Assembly: GCF_900475285.1 (NCBI RefSeq)
Contig: NZ_LS483370.1
Span: forward strand, 634,001 to 698,000
DNA: 64,000 nucleotides
Reading direction: 5' to 3'
Source: Pseudomonas taetrolens
GTDB taxonomy: Bacteria > Pseudomonadota > Gammaproteobacteria > Pseudomonadales > Pseudomonadaceae
Positions 1-12,104 of the stretch are shown piece by piece (the stretch's first letter is position 1; each line of letters begins with the position of its first letter). Under the pieces are notes generated by a model. That model was not told where the DNA came from. It saw only the letters and a program-made list of their open reading frames with translations, and searched no databases. A program made the translations under genes and the position numbers.

Positions 1-294
1 CCCCATGTCCGGGGTAATGCCGATAAAGGCATTATCGAACACCAGCGGGTTGATCCCGGCTTTAAGTGCCTGCTCGCGGAAACCGGCTTGCCACTCACTG
101 AAGGTTTGAGCTGGCTGAATATCGGGGACGTCCACGTTTGGCGCACTGGTGGTCACCGCCGGGGCAGCTGGAGTCACCGGCAGGGGCTGTGCGTCGGCTG
201 CGGTAGGTTTCTCTGCACAGGCGACTAGAAGAATGACGCTGGAGGCAGCAATCAGTTGGCGCATCGGCCAACCACGTTTATGACTTAAGGGCAT
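1..294 (-). CDS. Lytic murein transglycosylase (SltB/MltB family), N-terminal part only
   Basis: Open frame entering from the left edge; 98 codons are inside the window. The N-terminus has a hydrophobic segment ending in a lipobox-like L-V-A-C, followed by a Pro/Ala/Thr-rich linker. The sequence then begins a globular domain (FSEWQAGFREQALKAGI) typical of the MltB/SltB type transglycosylases that cleave peptidoglycan to 1,6-anhydromuropeptides. An internal ATG at 264 gives a shorter, cleaner lipoprotein signal than the ATG at 294; neither has a strong Shine-Dalgarno, so the start is open. A gene of this family lies next to arfA/holA in other pseudomonads. The catalytic domain is outside the window, so the assignment rests on the N-terminus and the neighbourhood. 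Confidence 0.7.
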   Translation of the reverse strand, partial: MPLSHKRGWPMRQLIAASSVILLVACAEKPTAADAQPLPVTPAAPAVTTSAPNVDVPDIQPAQTFSEWQAGFREQALKAGINPLVFDNAFIGITPDMG

Positions 295-344
295 GCGCAA
301 TTCCAGGTAATGCAAATCAGATGCAGACCTTATCATCCTCGCTG

Positions 345-494
345 TCAGGCAGCCAGAAAGTAAAAAGCCTCCCGGTCTCTCGACTGGAAGGCTTCGCGGC
401 GGTAGCTGCCCTTGCCCTTGGCGGGTCGTTCCTGGCGGCTGCGGAACAGGGGTTGGCTGATAATGGATTTGGCCTTGTTGGGGCGCTTGCTCAT
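345..494 (-). CDS. arfA: Alternative ribosome-rescue factor ArfA
   Basis: 49-residue basic protein MSKRPNKAK...PLFRSRQERPAKGKGSYRR, matching the ArfA core (PLFR-x-R...KGKGSY-x-R). ArfA enters the A site of ribosomes stalled on non-stop mRNA and recruits RF2 to release the peptide when trans-translation (tmRNA/SmpB) fails. The frame stays open upstream to 584, but family alignment starts at the Met at 494. The coding sequence contains a strong hairpin followed by U-rich RNA at 360-394, upstream of its own stop codon; this is the hallmark of arfA regulation (see the separate entry). It lies between the transglycosylase and holA, on the same strand as both. Confidence 0.9.
   Translation of the reverse strand: MSKRPNKAKSIISQPLFRSRQERPAKGKGSYRREAFQSRDREAFYFLAA
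360..394 (-). terminator. Intragenic hairpin/terminator inside arfA, before its stop codon
   Basis: On the minus strand AAGCCTTCC pairs with GGGAGGCTT (9 bp with one G-U pair, 12-nt loop) and runs straight into T-rich sequence (TTTTTAC), all before the TGA at 345-347. In E. coli an equivalent structure makes most arfA mRNA non-stop, by termination and/or RNase III cleavage. The product is then tagged by tmRNA and destroyed unless trans-translation fails. Seen here: the hairpin and U-tract. Transferred from E. coli: the mechanism. Confidence 0.75.
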
Positions 495-600
495 GGCGTT
501 GGCTCTCGCGTGGTTTGAACACGCGCAAATCATCGGCCAGATTTTTTGCGTTGTCCAGTTGGCAGGGCCCGGCGGTGACGGCATTCGGTCGCGCAGAAGG

Positions 601-1638
601 TTATTCCGCAGGCAGATTCAGCCGTTGCCCACACATCAACAGCGTCAATCGGCTCAAGCTGCTCCAGGCCGAGCCTGCGGCCTGGCCTTTGATTTGTGCA
701 TCGATGCGTTGCGCGTCCATCAGCAATTGCGCCCAGCGTTGTGCTGAGTAACGTTGCAGGGCTTTGCTCATCAAGGGTTTGCGTTTGTCCCAGACAGGCG
801 GTCGGGCCTGGCTGAAGGCTTTATCCAGCGGGATTCCCTGGCTGTATTGCAACGCAATATTGGCCAGAACCCGCAGTTCACGCGCCAACGCCCACAAGAT
901 GACCGGCGGTTCAACACCCTCGCCCCGCAGGCCCTCGAGCATGCGCAAGGCATGTGCGGCTTCGCCATTGAGCACAGCATCGACCAGCCCGAAGACGTCA
1001 AAGCGTGCACTGTCAGCAACAGCCGCTTGCACGGTTTCGACAGTGATCTGGCCGTCCTCGGCCATCAACTTGAGCTTTTCGATTTCCTGGGCGGCTGCCA
1101 ACAGGTTGCCTTCGACCCGTGCTGCAATCAGTTCTACTGCATCCTGGCTGGCAGACAAACCCGCCTGGGACAAGCGCTGGCGGATCCATTGCGGCAGCTG
1201 GTTGGCGTCCACGGGCCAGATCTGCAGGAACTGGGTCTGTGGGCCTTCGATCAGGGCTTTGCCCCACTTGGTCTTCTGCGCACTGCCATCGAGCTTGGGC
1301 AGGCTGATCAGCAGCAAGGTGTCTTCGGCCGGGCGAGAGCAGTATTCGATCAGGGCTGCGGCGCCTTTATCGCCGGGCTTGCCTGAAGGCAGGCGCAGTT
1401 CGAGCAGGCGTTTTTCAGCAAACAGCGACATGCTGGCGCCAGCTTGCAACAACGAACCCCAGTCAAAACTGGCGTCGGCGCTGAACACCTGGCGTTCATC
1501 GAATCCTTGTTGGCGAGCGGTACTGCGAATGGCGTCTGCCGCTTCCTGGCACAGCAACGGGTCATCGCCGCTGATGATGTAGACCGGCGAAAGGCTGCCT
1601 TGCAGGTGTTTGGCGAGTTGGGCGGGGGCGAGTTTCAT
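601..1638 (-). CDS. holA: DNA polymerase III delta subunit
   Basis: 345-aa protein starting MKLAPAQLAKHL; delta of the clamp-loader complex, which opens the beta clamp for loading on DNA. The N-terminal domain has the conserved SPVYIISGDDPLLCQEA segment and the C-terminal helical collar region follows; length matches Pseudomonas HolA. The frame extends upstream to 1779, but that part runs into the end of lptE and lacks family similarity, so the ATG at 1638 is used. Located 43 bp downstream of lptE in the usual leuS-lptE-holA order, probably one transcript. Confidence 0.95.
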   Translation of the reverse strand: MKLAPAQLAKHLQGSLSPVYIISGDDPLLCQEAADAIRSTARQQGFDERQVFSADASFDWGSLLQAGASMSLFAEKRLLELRLPSGKPGDKGAAALIEYCSRPAEDTLLLISLPKLDGSAQKTKWGKALIEGPQTQFLQIWPVDANQLPQWIRQRLSQAGLSASQDAVELIAARVEGNLLAAAQEIEKLKLMAEDGQITVETVQAAVADSARFDVFGLVDAVLNGEAAHALRMLEGLRGEGVEPPVILWALARELRVLANIALQYSQGIPLDKAFSQARPPVWDKRKPLMSKALQRYSAQRWAQLLMDAQRIDAQIKGQAAGSAWSSLSRLTLLMCGQRLNLPAE

Positions 1639-1681
1639 AGGGGCTGGATAGATAACGGGGCGCCTGAGCGCCCCGTATGCC

Positions 1682-2287
1682 TTACTGGTCTTGCAGTTCG
1701 AGTGGCGACTGTTGAGGGGTTTCCTCTTGAGTCTTGCGTGCGGCTTCGATGGCGTCGGCTTCTGCCTGGGCCTTCGCATCGGCGGCCTGTTGCAGTTTCT
1801 CCAGCTGGGCCGGAGTCAATTGCTCCAGGCGCGCGATCATTTGCTGGATAAGGTCGCGACGCATTTCTTTGCGAGCCAGGGCCGCTTCCTGGCCTGAGCC
1901 GGTGATGTTGTTGCCGTCTTGCAGGTAGATCTTGTGCACTTCAAGCTTGTCGTTGAGCAGCGGCAGATGGTTCTGGCCCTGGATCTGGTAGCTCAGCACG
2001 GTGGTCAGCTCATACTCGGCCGAAGCGCCGTTGCCGGCATAGCTGGCGGCTCGTTGAGAGTCCTTCTCGTTGGTCAGGACCAGCTTGTAAGGCGCATTCG
2101 CGGTCACTTTTACGCCGCTGTTTTCCAGTACCTGACGCAGTTGACGCACAGTGTCGCCATACGCATTGCGTGCGCTGACGTCGAGTTCTGTGATCGTCAG
2201 CTGATTGGTACCGGTACCGCGCAGCTGGAAGCCGCAGGCACTCAACAGAACGGCGAGACCCATCACCAGCAAATTACGTTTGATCAT
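1682..2287 (-). CDS. lptE: LPS-assembly lipoprotein LptE
   Basis: 201-aa outer-membrane lipoprotein. Signal peptide MIKRNLLVMGLAVLLSAC with lipobox L-S-A-C (Cys18), then GFQLRGTG, the usual mature start of LptE/RlpB. It plugs the LptD barrel and guides LPS to the cell surface. The C-terminal ~50 residues are Gln/Ala/Glu-rich and low complexity, as in other pseudomonads. It sits between leuS and holA, 89 bp downstream of leuS, the conserved gamma-proteobacterial arrangement. Confidence 0.95.
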   Translation of the reverse strand: MIKRNLLVMGLAVLLSACGFQLRGTGTNQLTITELDVSARNAYGDTVRQLRQVLENSGVKVTANAPYKLVLTNEKDSQRAASYAGNGASAEYELTTVLSYQIQGQNHLPLLNDKLEVHKIYLQDGNNITGSGQEAALARKEMRRDLIQQMIARLEQLTPAQLEKLQQAADAKAQAEADAIEAARKTQEETPQQSPLELQDQ

Positions 2288-2376
2288 GTGTTGCTCCCCT
2301 TGAAACCGGATAGGCCGACAGTGCGGCCTTGAAGGTTTTATTGGGCGCCCGTGTTCGAGGCGGGCGCCTGTTCCTG

Positions 2377-5019
<2,643 letters not shown>

Positions 5020-5220
5020 TCAACATACACCGGCTATGGAGTTGCCCGGTCAGGTTGGAGCAGGGGTTACAGGAAGCCTCGTAGCATACATGACCCCACT
5101 CTATCGAGGGAAACCCTGATTGCTTCGTCATCCGTTGGTCGCGGCAGCGAGCTGGTTTTACAAGCACAGCTAAGCTGATTGTCAGGGGGGAAATATTTCC
5201 TTTAATGAGGTGAACGACGG

Positions 5221-5508
5221 ATGGTAGAGCTGCAACGAAGAGCAACAAATTCGGAGGTGTATGAACGGCTGATTGATCGTTTGAGTGTGGCTCTGGATTC
5301 AGCAAAGACGGCAGTACATTTACGTAATGAGCGTCCTGTCGAGTTGGAATTGCGAGGTTTGAGTCGTGCTGAGCTAGAGTTGATCAATGTTTATTTGAAT
5401 CGGATCGGGCGTGAGGCTGATGGACGCTCGCAAGGCAGCATGAATGCGCAGGAAGCCCCTTTCAAGGCCAAGGTCATCTGGCTCAAGGACAGGGTGCAGG
5501 GAGCCTAG
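5221..5508 (+). CDS. Small hypothetical protein, conserved position beside leuS
   Basis: 95-aa acidic/basic helical protein with no signal peptide or membrane segment. An RBS (GAGG at 5207-5210) lies upstream of the ATG. Residues ~10-60 (YERLIDRLSVAL...GLSRAELELINVYLNRI) loosely resemble the helical N-terminus of the zinc-ribbon YbeL/DUF1451 proteins often encoded beside leuS, but the CxxC zinc ribbon is absent. That similarity is my impression from reading and not a search result. Transcribed divergently from leuS. Function unknown. Confidence 0.6.
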   Translation: MVELQRRATNSEVYERLIDRLSVALDSAKTAVHLRNERPVELELRGLSRAELELINVYLNRIGREADGRSQGSMNAQEAPFKAKVIWLKDRVQGA

Positions 5509-5663
5509 GGCGCACGGCGACTCCCGCCGGGCCCTCAGTAAAGCCGCAGTACTACAGTGCTACCCGGGTTGATGTCACACGCGTTTGTGTTTGAGTTTAT
5601 AACCTGCGCGATTGATGCCTTCCTTCAACCCCCTTAGGCTTCGGGCATCTCTGGAGATGCTCG

Positions 5664-6425
5664 ATGCCTATTCGATATTTCGTAAAACAACTTCTTCTGC
5701 CCCCGGGCATTTTCTTGCTGCTGCTGGTGCTCGCCTGGTGGTTGCGGCGTTCGCGTCCGCGAGTGGCCGGCGTGCTGTTTGCCGTGGGAGTGGGCGGCTT
5801 GTGGGTGATGAGCTTGCCGGTGGCGGTGGAGTGGGGCGCACGCGTCATAGAGCGTGAGCCTGCGCTGGCTCAGGGCGAATGGTCGACCTTGGCCGGGCGA
5901 GCGGATGCAATCGTAGTTTTGGGTTCCGGGCGGGAGCGCGGTGATCCGGCGTGGGGCAGCGATCAACCGACCGGGACCGGCCTGGAGCGTCAGCGTTATG
6001 CGGCCCGACTGGCCAAGGCTTCAGGATTGCCGGTGTTGACTACCGGTGGCCTGCACTACGGCACGCCGCCCAGCGAGGCGCAACTGATGGCGGATTCGAT
6101 GCGCGATGATTTCGGGGTGACGGTACGCTGGAAAGAAGAGCAAAGCCGTACCACTTGGGAGAACGCTCAAATGAGCGCGGAGATCTTGCTTCCCCAGGGC
6201 ATCAGGCGGGTGGCGGTAGTGACTCAGGCCTGGCATATGCCGCGTGCGGTGTGGAGCTTCGAAAAGGCCGGATTTGAGGTGGTACCGGCACCCGTTGGCT
6301 TTTGGAGTGTGGCCAATGCAAGGCCGCTGGGCGGCTGGATGCCGGAGTACAAATCGATCTGGCAGTCGGGTTTGTTAATCAACGAAGCCGTTGGGCAGGT
6401 GGCTTACCCGCTGTTCTATCGTTGA
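5664..6425 (+). CDS. YdcF/ElyC-family inner-membrane protein (DUF218)
   Basis: 253 aa. Two N-terminal hydrophobic segments (about residues 8-27 and 34-52) anchor it in the inner membrane. A DUF218 domain follows from about residue 78 (ADAIVVLGSGRERG), through TTGGLHYGTPPSEA and the AVVTQAWHMPRA segment typical of the family. ElyC in E. coli affects envelope integrity and undecaprenyl-phosphate-dependent peptidoglycan synthesis; the same role here is inferred from architecture and length (E. coli ElyC is about 259 aa). Convergent with lnt, 70 bp away. Confidence 0.85.
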   Translation: MPIRYFVKQLLLPPGIFLLLLVLAWWLRRSRPRVAGVLFAVGVGGLWVMSLPVAVEWGARVIEREPALAQGEWSTLAGRADAIVVLGSGRERGDPAWGSDQPTGTGLERQRYAARLAKASGLPVLTTGGLHYGTPPSEAQLMADSMRDDFGVTVRWKEEQSRTTWENAQMSAEILLPQGIRRVAVVTQAWHMPRAVWSFEKAGFEVVPAPVGFWSVANARPLGGWMPEYKSIWQSGLLINEAVGQVAYPLFYR

Positions 6426-6495
6426 ACCGGGGAGCATGGCGCGCTGTAGAGGCCGGGCTGGCCCGACGTCTACAAGTGAGTGCGCTGCGCAGGCA

Positions 6496-8019
6496 TCACA
6501 CGGTCTTGGCTATCCGGCTCGTGATCAACGCCCAGCCGATAAGCCCGATGCAGAGGATCAGCAGCGGCCATGAGCGCCATTGCAGGTAGGGCGTCAGGTC
6601 GTGCATGGGCACTACATCGCCATACAAAATGCCGCGTTCGAATTGTGGGATCTGCACCGTGATTTGCCCGAAAGGGTCGATCAAGGCGGTGACACCATTG
6701 TTGGTGGCGCGAATCATCCAGCGTCCGGCTTCCAGGGCGCGCATTTGCGCCATCTGCAAGTGTTGCAATGGGCCGATCGAGGTGCCAAACCAGGTGTCGT
6801 TGCTGATGGTCAGCAAAATGTCGCTCTGGGCGGCAAGGCCGGCGGCGAAGTCCGGGTACACCACTTCGTAGCAAATGAAGGGCGCGACTTGATAACCCTT
6901 GGCCTGCAACAGTGTTTGGTCGGAAGGGCCGCGAGCAAAGTCCGACATCGGCAAGTCAAAGAATGCGATGAGCCCGCGCAGTACATCTTGCAGCGGGACG
7001 TACTCGCCAAATGGCACCAGCTTCTGTTTCAGATAAGTACCGTCGCCTTCACCCACGGCGGTGATGCCGTTGAAGTAGCGTGGCTCATGCCGCAGCTCCT
7101 GGCGGATGGGAACCCCGGTGATCAGCGCCGAATTTCGCTCGGCGGCAAACCGGCTCATCATCGTCAGGTAGCCTTCGGCGTTTTCCTTGAGCACCGGGAT
7201 GGCTGTTTCGGGCCAGATGATCAGGTCGGCTTGCCTGGAGCTGAAGGTCATGTCGCGGTACAGGGCCAGTTGGGCATTGAGCTGCGCCGGGTCCCACTTC
7301 ATGCTTTGTTCGATATTGCCCTGGATTGCCGCCACGCTGAGCGGGTCTCCCGAAGGGCTGGTCCAGGCGTGATGCTTGAGGCTTATGCCGATGCACCACG
7401 GCCCGAGCAGCAGCACCGCTCCTGCAGCGATGAATCCCTTGCGGCGGGTCTTGATCAGGCGCGGCAGGTTGCACAGCAGGGCTGCGGTCAGTGCCAGGGT
7501 AAAGGAGATCAGCCACATGCCGCCGATCGGCGCGAGCCCGGCCAGCGGGCCGTCCAGCTGACTGTAGCCGGAGTACAGCCAAGGGAAGCCGGTGAGGAAC
7601 CAGCCGCGGAATGCTTCCTGGGCCACCCACAGCGCGGCAAAAGCCAGCGTGTCAGCCAGCGGGGCTTCGTTGCGGCGAATCCAGCGGGCCCACAGCCAGG
7701 CGGGCAGGGCGAAGAACCAGGCGATGGCGGCGGTGAACGCCAGCATCAGCAGCCCCGCCAGTAGCACGGACGCACCGCCGAAGTTGTGAATGCTGTAGTA
7801 GATCCAGCTGGTGCCAGCGCCAAACAGGCCAAAGCCATAGCACCAGCCACGGCCCAGCGCCTGCTTTGGGGACAGGTCGCGCAAACCAAGGTAGAACATG
7901 GCCAGGGCAACCAGCGCCAGTGGCCAGATATCGAAGGGAGCCAACGCCAGGGTTGTCAGTGCGCCAGCTACCACGGCCAGCAGGTTACCGGGCCAGCCGG
8001 GGGAGGTTATCCAGCGCAT
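6496..8019 (-). CDS. lnt: Apolipoprotein N-acyltransferase
   Basis: 507-aa integral membrane enzyme that adds the third acyl chain to lipoproteins. The N-terminal ~200 residues hold several hydrophobic helices; a nitrilase-like domain follows, with its catalytic triad visible as Glu in IIWPETAIP, Lys in YLKQKLVPFGEY and Cys in PFICYEVVYPD. One more C-terminal transmembrane segment (LLILCIGLIGWALI). RBS AAGGA lies 5-6 nt before the ATG. Just downstream of corC on the same strand (21 bp), the conserved ybeZ-ybeY-corC-lnt order. Confidence 0.96.
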   Translation of the reverse strand: MRWITSPGWPGNLLAVVAGALTTLALAPFDIWPLALVALAMFYLGLRDLSPKQALGRGWCYGFGLFGAGTSWIYYSIHNFGGASVLLAGLLMLAFTAAIAWFFALPAWLWARWIRRNEAPLADTLAFAALWVAQEAFRGWFLTGFPWLYSGYSQLDGPLAGLAPIGGMWLISFTLALTAALLCNLPRLIKTRRKGFIAAGAVLLLGPWCIGISLKHHAWTSPSGDPLSVAAIQGNIEQSMKWDPAQLNAQLALYRDMTFSSRQADLIIWPETAIPVLKENAEGYLTMMSRFAAERNSALITGVPIRQELRHEPRYFNGITAVGEGDGTYLKQKLVPFGEYVPLQDVLRGLIAFFDLPMSDFARGPSDQTLLQAKGYQVAPFICYEVVYPDFAAGLAAQSDILLTISNDTWFGTSIGPLQHLQMAQMRALEAGRWMIRATNNGVTALIDPFGQITVQIPQFERGILYGDVVPMHDLTPYLQWRSWPLLILCIGLIGWALITSRIAKTV

Positions 8020-8040
8020 TTCAATCCTTAGCGTTGTGGT

Positions 8041-8880
8041 TTAGCGGGCAATAGGCGTCAGGCGGATCAGGTGAATCCGGCGGCTGTCAGCATTCAGGAT
8101 GCGGAAGCGATAAGGGCCGATTTCAGTGGTTTCATTGCGTTTTGGCAGGTGCCCGAACGCGCTCATGACCAGTCCGCCAACGGTGTCGAACTCGTCGTCG
8201 GAAAATTCGCTGTCGAAGAACTCGTTGAAGTTTTCGATCGGGGTCAGGGCCTTGATCAGGAAGTCACCGCTGGGCAGCGGCTTGATGTAGCTGTCTTCCT
8301 CGACATCGTGCTCGTCTTCGATGTCGCCGACGATCTGTTCCAGAACGTCTTCAATAGTCACCAGGCCTGCCACTCCGCCGTATTCGTCAATGACGATGGC
8401 CATGTGGTTGTGGTTGGCACGGAATTCACGCAGCAACACGTTAAGGCGCTTGGACTCGGGGACAAAAGTCGCCGGACGCAGCAAATCCTTGATGTTGTAC
8501 TTGTCGCCGTTCTCTTGAAGGATCAACGGCAGCAGATCCTTGGCCAGAAGGACGCCCAAAACGTCGTCATGGCTTTCGCCGATCACTGGGTAGCGCGAGT
8601 GCGCAGCATCGATGATCGCCGGGAGAAATTCGCGGGGGGTCTGGGTTGCCTTGATGCTGATCATCTGCGAGCGCGGGACCATGATGTCCCGTACCTGCAG
8701 GTCAGCCACTTGAATGGCGCCTTCGACGATGGCCAGTGCTTCACTGTCCAACAGCTTGTTCTGGTGTGCTTCGCGCAGCAGCTCAAGCAGCTCCTGGCGG
8801 TTTTTCGGCTCATGGGCAAAGGCCTGGGTCAGCTTACCTAACCATGACTTTTGCCCGTTGCTCGATCGGTCTTCGCTCAT
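8041..8880 (-). CDS. corC: CorC/HlyC-family protein (CBS domains plus CorC_HlyC domain)
   Basis: 279 aa, soluble, without the DUF21 membrane domain of the longer paralogues. Two CBS motifs span about residues 70-190 (VRDIMVPRSQMISIKATQT..., MAIVIDEYGGVAGLVTIEDVLEQIVGDI), then the C-terminal CorC_HlyC domain ending GYRFRILNADSRRIHLIRL. In enterobacteria CorC is linked to Mg/Co resistance and CorA-dependent efflux. Lies between ybeY and lnt in the standard order and is probably cotranscribed. Confidence 0.93.
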   Translation of the reverse strand: MSEDRSSNGQKSWLGKLTQAFAHEPKNRQELLELLREAHQNKLLDSEALAIVEGAIQVADLQVRDIMVPRSQMISIKATQTPREFLPAIIDAAHSRYPVIGESHDDVLGVLLAKDLLPLILQENGDKYNIKDLLRPATFVPESKRLNVLLREFRANHNHMAIVIDEYGGVAGLVTIEDVLEQIVGDIEDEHDVEEDSYIKPLPSGDFLIKALTPIENFNEFFDSEFSDDEFDTVGGLVMSAFGHLPKRNETTEIGPYRFRILNADSRRIHLIRLTPIAR

Positions 8881-8919
8881 AGCGATTTACTCGTATCCCT
8901 TGGTTATTTCAGTGGGGTG

Positions 8920-9381
8920 TTATTCAGTTTCGTCGTCTGCATAAGGATCAGGATGACCCAGTTCTGCAAGCAACGTTCGTTCCAGTGCTTCCATTTCCTC
9001 TGCTTCTTCATCTTCTATATGGTCGTAACCCAGAAGATGCAAGCAGCCGTGTATCACCAGGTGGGCCCAGTGGGCCTCCAGATCCTTGCCCTGTTCGGCG
9101 GCTTCGCGCTCAACCACTGCCACGCAAATCACCAGGTCGCCCAATAACGGGATATCCAGGAATTCATCGGGCACGTCGGCAGGGAAGGACAGCACGTTGG
9201 TCGCGTAATCTTTCTGACGCCAGGTGTGATTGAGTTCACGGCCTTCGGCTTCATCTACCAGACGAATGGTCATTTCCGAGTCAGCAGTACGCTGGCGCAA
9301 AGCCAGCTCGCACCATTGGCGGAACCGGGCTTCGGAGGGTGCCGCAGCCTCGGTGGCCAGTTGCAGGTCAAGCTCAAGCAT
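8920..9381 (-). CDS. ybeY: Endoribonuclease YbeY
   Basis: 153-aa metalloprotein with the signature [11 protein letters not shown] ([11 protein letters not shown]), whose three histidines bind zinc. It acts in 16S rRNA 3'-end maturation and 70S quality control. The start is set at [10 protein letters not shown] (9381) because it overlaps the end of ybeZ by 8 bp (coupled translation) and matches the family N-terminus; the upstream open frame to 9546 is inside ybeZ. The C-terminus is rich in Asp/Glu. Confidence 0.95.
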   Translation of the reverse strand: MLELDLQLATEAAAPSEARFRQWCELALRQRTADSEMTIRLVDEAEGRELNHTWRQKDYATNVLSFPADVPDEFLDIPLLGDLVICVAVVEREAAEQGKDLEAHWAHLVIHGCLHLLGYDHIEDEEAEEMEALERTLLAELGHPDPYADDETE

Positions 9382-10393
9382 CGTGGCGGTAATCCTTGGC
9401 AGCGGGCAGGGCGGCCAGCTTGTCAGCGGCTTCCTGTTCATAACGCCCGTAGGCTTCAACGATGCGCTGTACCAGCGGATGACGCACGACGTCTTTGGAC
9501 TGGAAGTGCGTGAAGCTGATGCCCGGCACATCCTTGAGCACTTCAATGACGTGGTTCAGCCCGGACTTGGTGCCTTTCGGCAGGTCGATCTGGGTGATGT
9601 CACCGGTGATGACTGCGGTGGAGCCGAAGCCGATGCGGGTCAGGAACATCTTCATTTGCTCAACGGTGGTGTTCTGGCTTTCGTCGAGAATAATGAAGCT
9701 GTTGTTCAGGGTGCGACCGCGCATATAGGCCAGCGGAGCCACTTCGATGATCTGGCGTTCGATCAGCTTGGCCACGTACTCGAAGCCCAGCATCTCGTAC
9801 AGTGCGTCGTAAAGCGGGCGCAGGTACGGGTCGATCTTCTGCGACAGGTCTCCGGGCAGGAAGCCGAGTTTTTCACCCGCTTCGACCGCCGGACGCACCA
9901 GCAGGATGCGGCGAATCTGCTCGCGCTCCAGTGCATCAACGGCGCACGCCACGGCCAGATAGGTTTTACCCGTACCGGCGGGGCCAATGCCGAAGTTAAT
10001 GTCGTTGCCCAGAATCTCTTTGACGTAGCGTTGCTGGTTGATACCGCGAGGGCGAATCATGCCCTTTTTGGTGCGCAACGAGACGCTGGCCTCAGCCACC
10101 GGATTGCTGGCGAGTTCTTCGACGGCAGATTCTTGCAGGAACAGGTGCACCATGTCCGGCGAAAGCTCAGTGGCTTTGGTTTCGCGGTACAGGCGACGCA
10201 GCAGGTTTTCTGCGGAGGTGGTGATTTTTGGGTCGCCGATCAGCTCGAATTGATTGCCACGATTGCGGATTTCGATCGTCAGGCGCTGTTCGATCAAGCG
10301 CAAATGCTCGTCGAATTGCCCGCACAGATTGGCGAAACGGCGAGCCTCAAAGGGCTCGAGGAGAAAACGATGTGGTTCTATGGGTGCGTTCAA
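9374..10393 (-). CDS. ybeZ: PhoH-like ATPase YbeZ
   Basis: 339-aa PhoH-family P-loop ATPase/putative RNA helicase that works with YbeY. Walker [14 protein letters not shown] and Walker [10 protein letters not shown] are clear. The initiation codon is TTG (10391-10393), giving [19 protein letters not shown], the usual Pseudomonas N-terminus; no ATG is available before the conserved core. Overlaps ybeY by 8 bp and lies 250 bp downstream of miaB on the same strand. Confidence 0.94.
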   Translation of the reverse strand: MNAPIEPHRFLLEPFEARRFANLCGQFDEHLRLIEQRLTIEIRNRGNQFELIGDPKITTSAENLLRRLYRETKATELSPDMVHLFLQESAVEELASNPVAEASVSLRTKKGMIRPRGINQQRYVKEILGNDINFGIGPAGTGKTYLAVACAVDALEREQIRRILLVRPAVEAGEKLGFLPGDLSQKIDPYLRPLYDALYEMLGFEYVAKLIERQIIEVAPLAYMRGRTLNNSFIILDESQNTTVEQMKMFLTRIGFGSTAVITGDITQIDLPKGTKSGLNHVIEVLKDVPGISFTHFQSKDVVRHPLVQRIVEAYGRYEQEAADKLAALPAAKDYRHDA

Positions 10394-10643
10394 GGTCGTA
10401 TTTAGCCGCCCTTAGGCAATTAAGATGAGTTGAAGGATAACGCTAGCGGACCATGCGTGAAAGGACTTCGCTAAATGATTAATGCTTGTCGTACCCCTCG
10501 TAGCAGCCGCCGAAGGCAGCGTCCGATTGCGAAGCGATCGTTAAAGGCTGCACGCGCGGTTTATTTGACCTGCGCATGTGCCTGACTTTACGAAGGCTGC
10601 GCCGCCTGACGCAGCCTGGCGGCAGCTGCTACGGGGTATGGAC

Positions 10644-11972
10644 TCAATTCAGCAACGAGCCCCGCAGCGAGTGGGGTTGTGCGGCATCGATACGCACATC
10701 GGCAAACTGTCCGATCAGCTGCGGATTGTCGCAGCGGAAGTTAACAATCCGGTTGTTTTCGGTGCGGCCTTGCAGCTCGCCGGGGTCTTTCTTCGAGTAG
10801 TCCGTGACCAGAATCCGTTGGGTGGACCCCACCATTTGACGGCTGATCTCGAAACCCTGCTGGTTGAGGCGATGTTGCAGCGCGTTCAGGCGTTCCTTCT
10901 TGCGCTCCTCGGGGGTGTCGTCGACCAGATCGGCTGCTGGCGTGCCTGGGCGCTGGCTGTAGACGAAGGAATACGAAAAGTCGAAACCGACGTCTTCGAT
11001 CAGCTTCATGGTCTGCTCGAAATCTTTTTCAGTTTCGCCGGGGAAGCCGACAATGAAGTCCGAACTGATGCAGATTCCCGGAACGGCGGCGCGCAACTTG
11101 CGCAGCTTGGACTTGTACTCCAGTGCGGTGTGGTTGCGCTTCATCGCGGACAGAATGCGGTCCGAACCCGATTGCACCGGCAAGTGCAGGTGTTTCACCA
11201 GCTCTGGGACTTCAGCATGAGCCTGGATAAGGCTGTCGGAGAACTCCAGCGGGTGCGAAGTGGTGTAGCGGATACGCTCGATGCCATCTATCGCTGCTAC
11301 CACCCGGATCAGTTCTGCCAGATCGGCCAGGCGTCCACCTTCGGTGAGGCCTCGATAACCGTTCACGTTCTGGCCGAGCAAGGTCACCTCACGCACGCCG
11401 TTTTCGGCCAGGTGGATGATTTCTGCCAGCACGTCATCGAACGGACGGCTGACTTCTTCGCCGCGGGTATAAGGCACGACGCAGAACGTGCAGTACTTGC
11501 TGCAGCCTTCCATGACCGAAACGTAGGCGCTCGGGCCGTCGATGCGGGGTTCAGGCAGATGATCGAATTTTTCGATCTCGGGGAACGACACGTCCACCTG
11601 CGGCAGCTTGGTGATGCGCGCGGCATCGATCATTTCAGGCAGGCGGTGCAAGGTTTGCGGGCCAAACACCACGTCGACGTAAGGTGCGCGATCACGGATT
11701 GCCGCCCCTTCCTGACTGGCAACACAACCCCCGACGGCAATCACCATCTCCGGGTTGGCCAGCTTCAGCTCGCGCCAGCGGCCCAGTTGCGAGTACACGC
11801 GATCCTGGGCACGTTCACGAATCGAGCAGGTGTTAAGCAGGATGACATCAGCGTCTTCAGCGCGCGCTGTGACCTCCAGGGCCTGATGTTCACCCAGCAG
11901 GTCGACCATGCGCGAGCTGTCGTACTCATTCATCTGGCAACCGTGGGTTTCGATGTAAAGCTTCTTGGCCAT
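10644..11972 (-). CDS. miaB: tRNA-2-methylthio-N6-dimethylallyladenosine synthase
   Basis: 442-aa radical-SAM methylthiotransferase modifying A37 of tRNAs reading UNN codons. N-terminal MTTase domain [21 protein letters not shown] with Cys ligands of the auxiliary cluster; radical-SAM motif in [17 protein letters not shown] (C-x3-C-x2-C); C-terminal TRAM domain ending in [10 protein letters not shown]...ADVRIDAAQ. Transcribed toward ybeZ. The family length and both cluster motifs are complete. Confidence 0.97.
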   Translation of the reverse strand: MAKKLYIETHGCQMNEYDSSRMVDLLGEHQALEVTARAEDADVILLNTCSIRERAQDRVYSQLGRWRELKLANPEMVIAVGGCVASQEGAAIRDRAPYVDVVFGPQTLHRLPEMIDAARITKLPQVDVSFPEIEKFDHLPEPRIDGPSAYVSVMEGCSKYCTFCVVPYTRGEEVSRPFDDVLAEIIHLAENGVREVTLLGQNVNGYRGLTEGGRLADLAELIRVVAAIDGIERIRYTTSHPLEFSDSLIQAHAEVPELVKHLHLPVQSGSDRILSAMKRNHTALEYKSKLRKLRAAVPGICISSDFIVGFPGETEKDFEQTMKLIEDVGFDFSYSFVYSQRPGTPAADLVDDTPEERKKERLNALQHRLNQQGFEISRQMVGSTQRILVTDYSKKDPGELQGRTENNRIVNFRCDNPQLIGQFADVRIDAAQPHSLRGSLLN

Positions 11973-12041
11973 GGGTGTTCATCAAGTGATTCAAAGAACC
12001 GCGCATTATAGGGGGCATAGCCTTTGCTTCCTAGCGTTGTG

Positions 12042-12063
12042 CGCCTGACGGCTATGCTATAGT
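12042..12063 (+). promoter_or_regulatory. Candidate -10 region upstream of the DUF1820 gene
   Basis: The sequence GGCTATGCTATAGT contains overlapping -10-like hexamers TATGCT and TATAGT about 45 bp before the ATG at 12105. A weak -35-like TTGTGC at 12037 is spaced only 15 bp from TATAGT. A similar GGCTATGCTAGAGT block precedes ladS. Pattern only; no start site is known. Confidence 0.35.
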
Positions 12064-12104
12064 TCGCGCCCTCTTTTATATCTTCAGATGTTTACTCGCC
12101 CACC

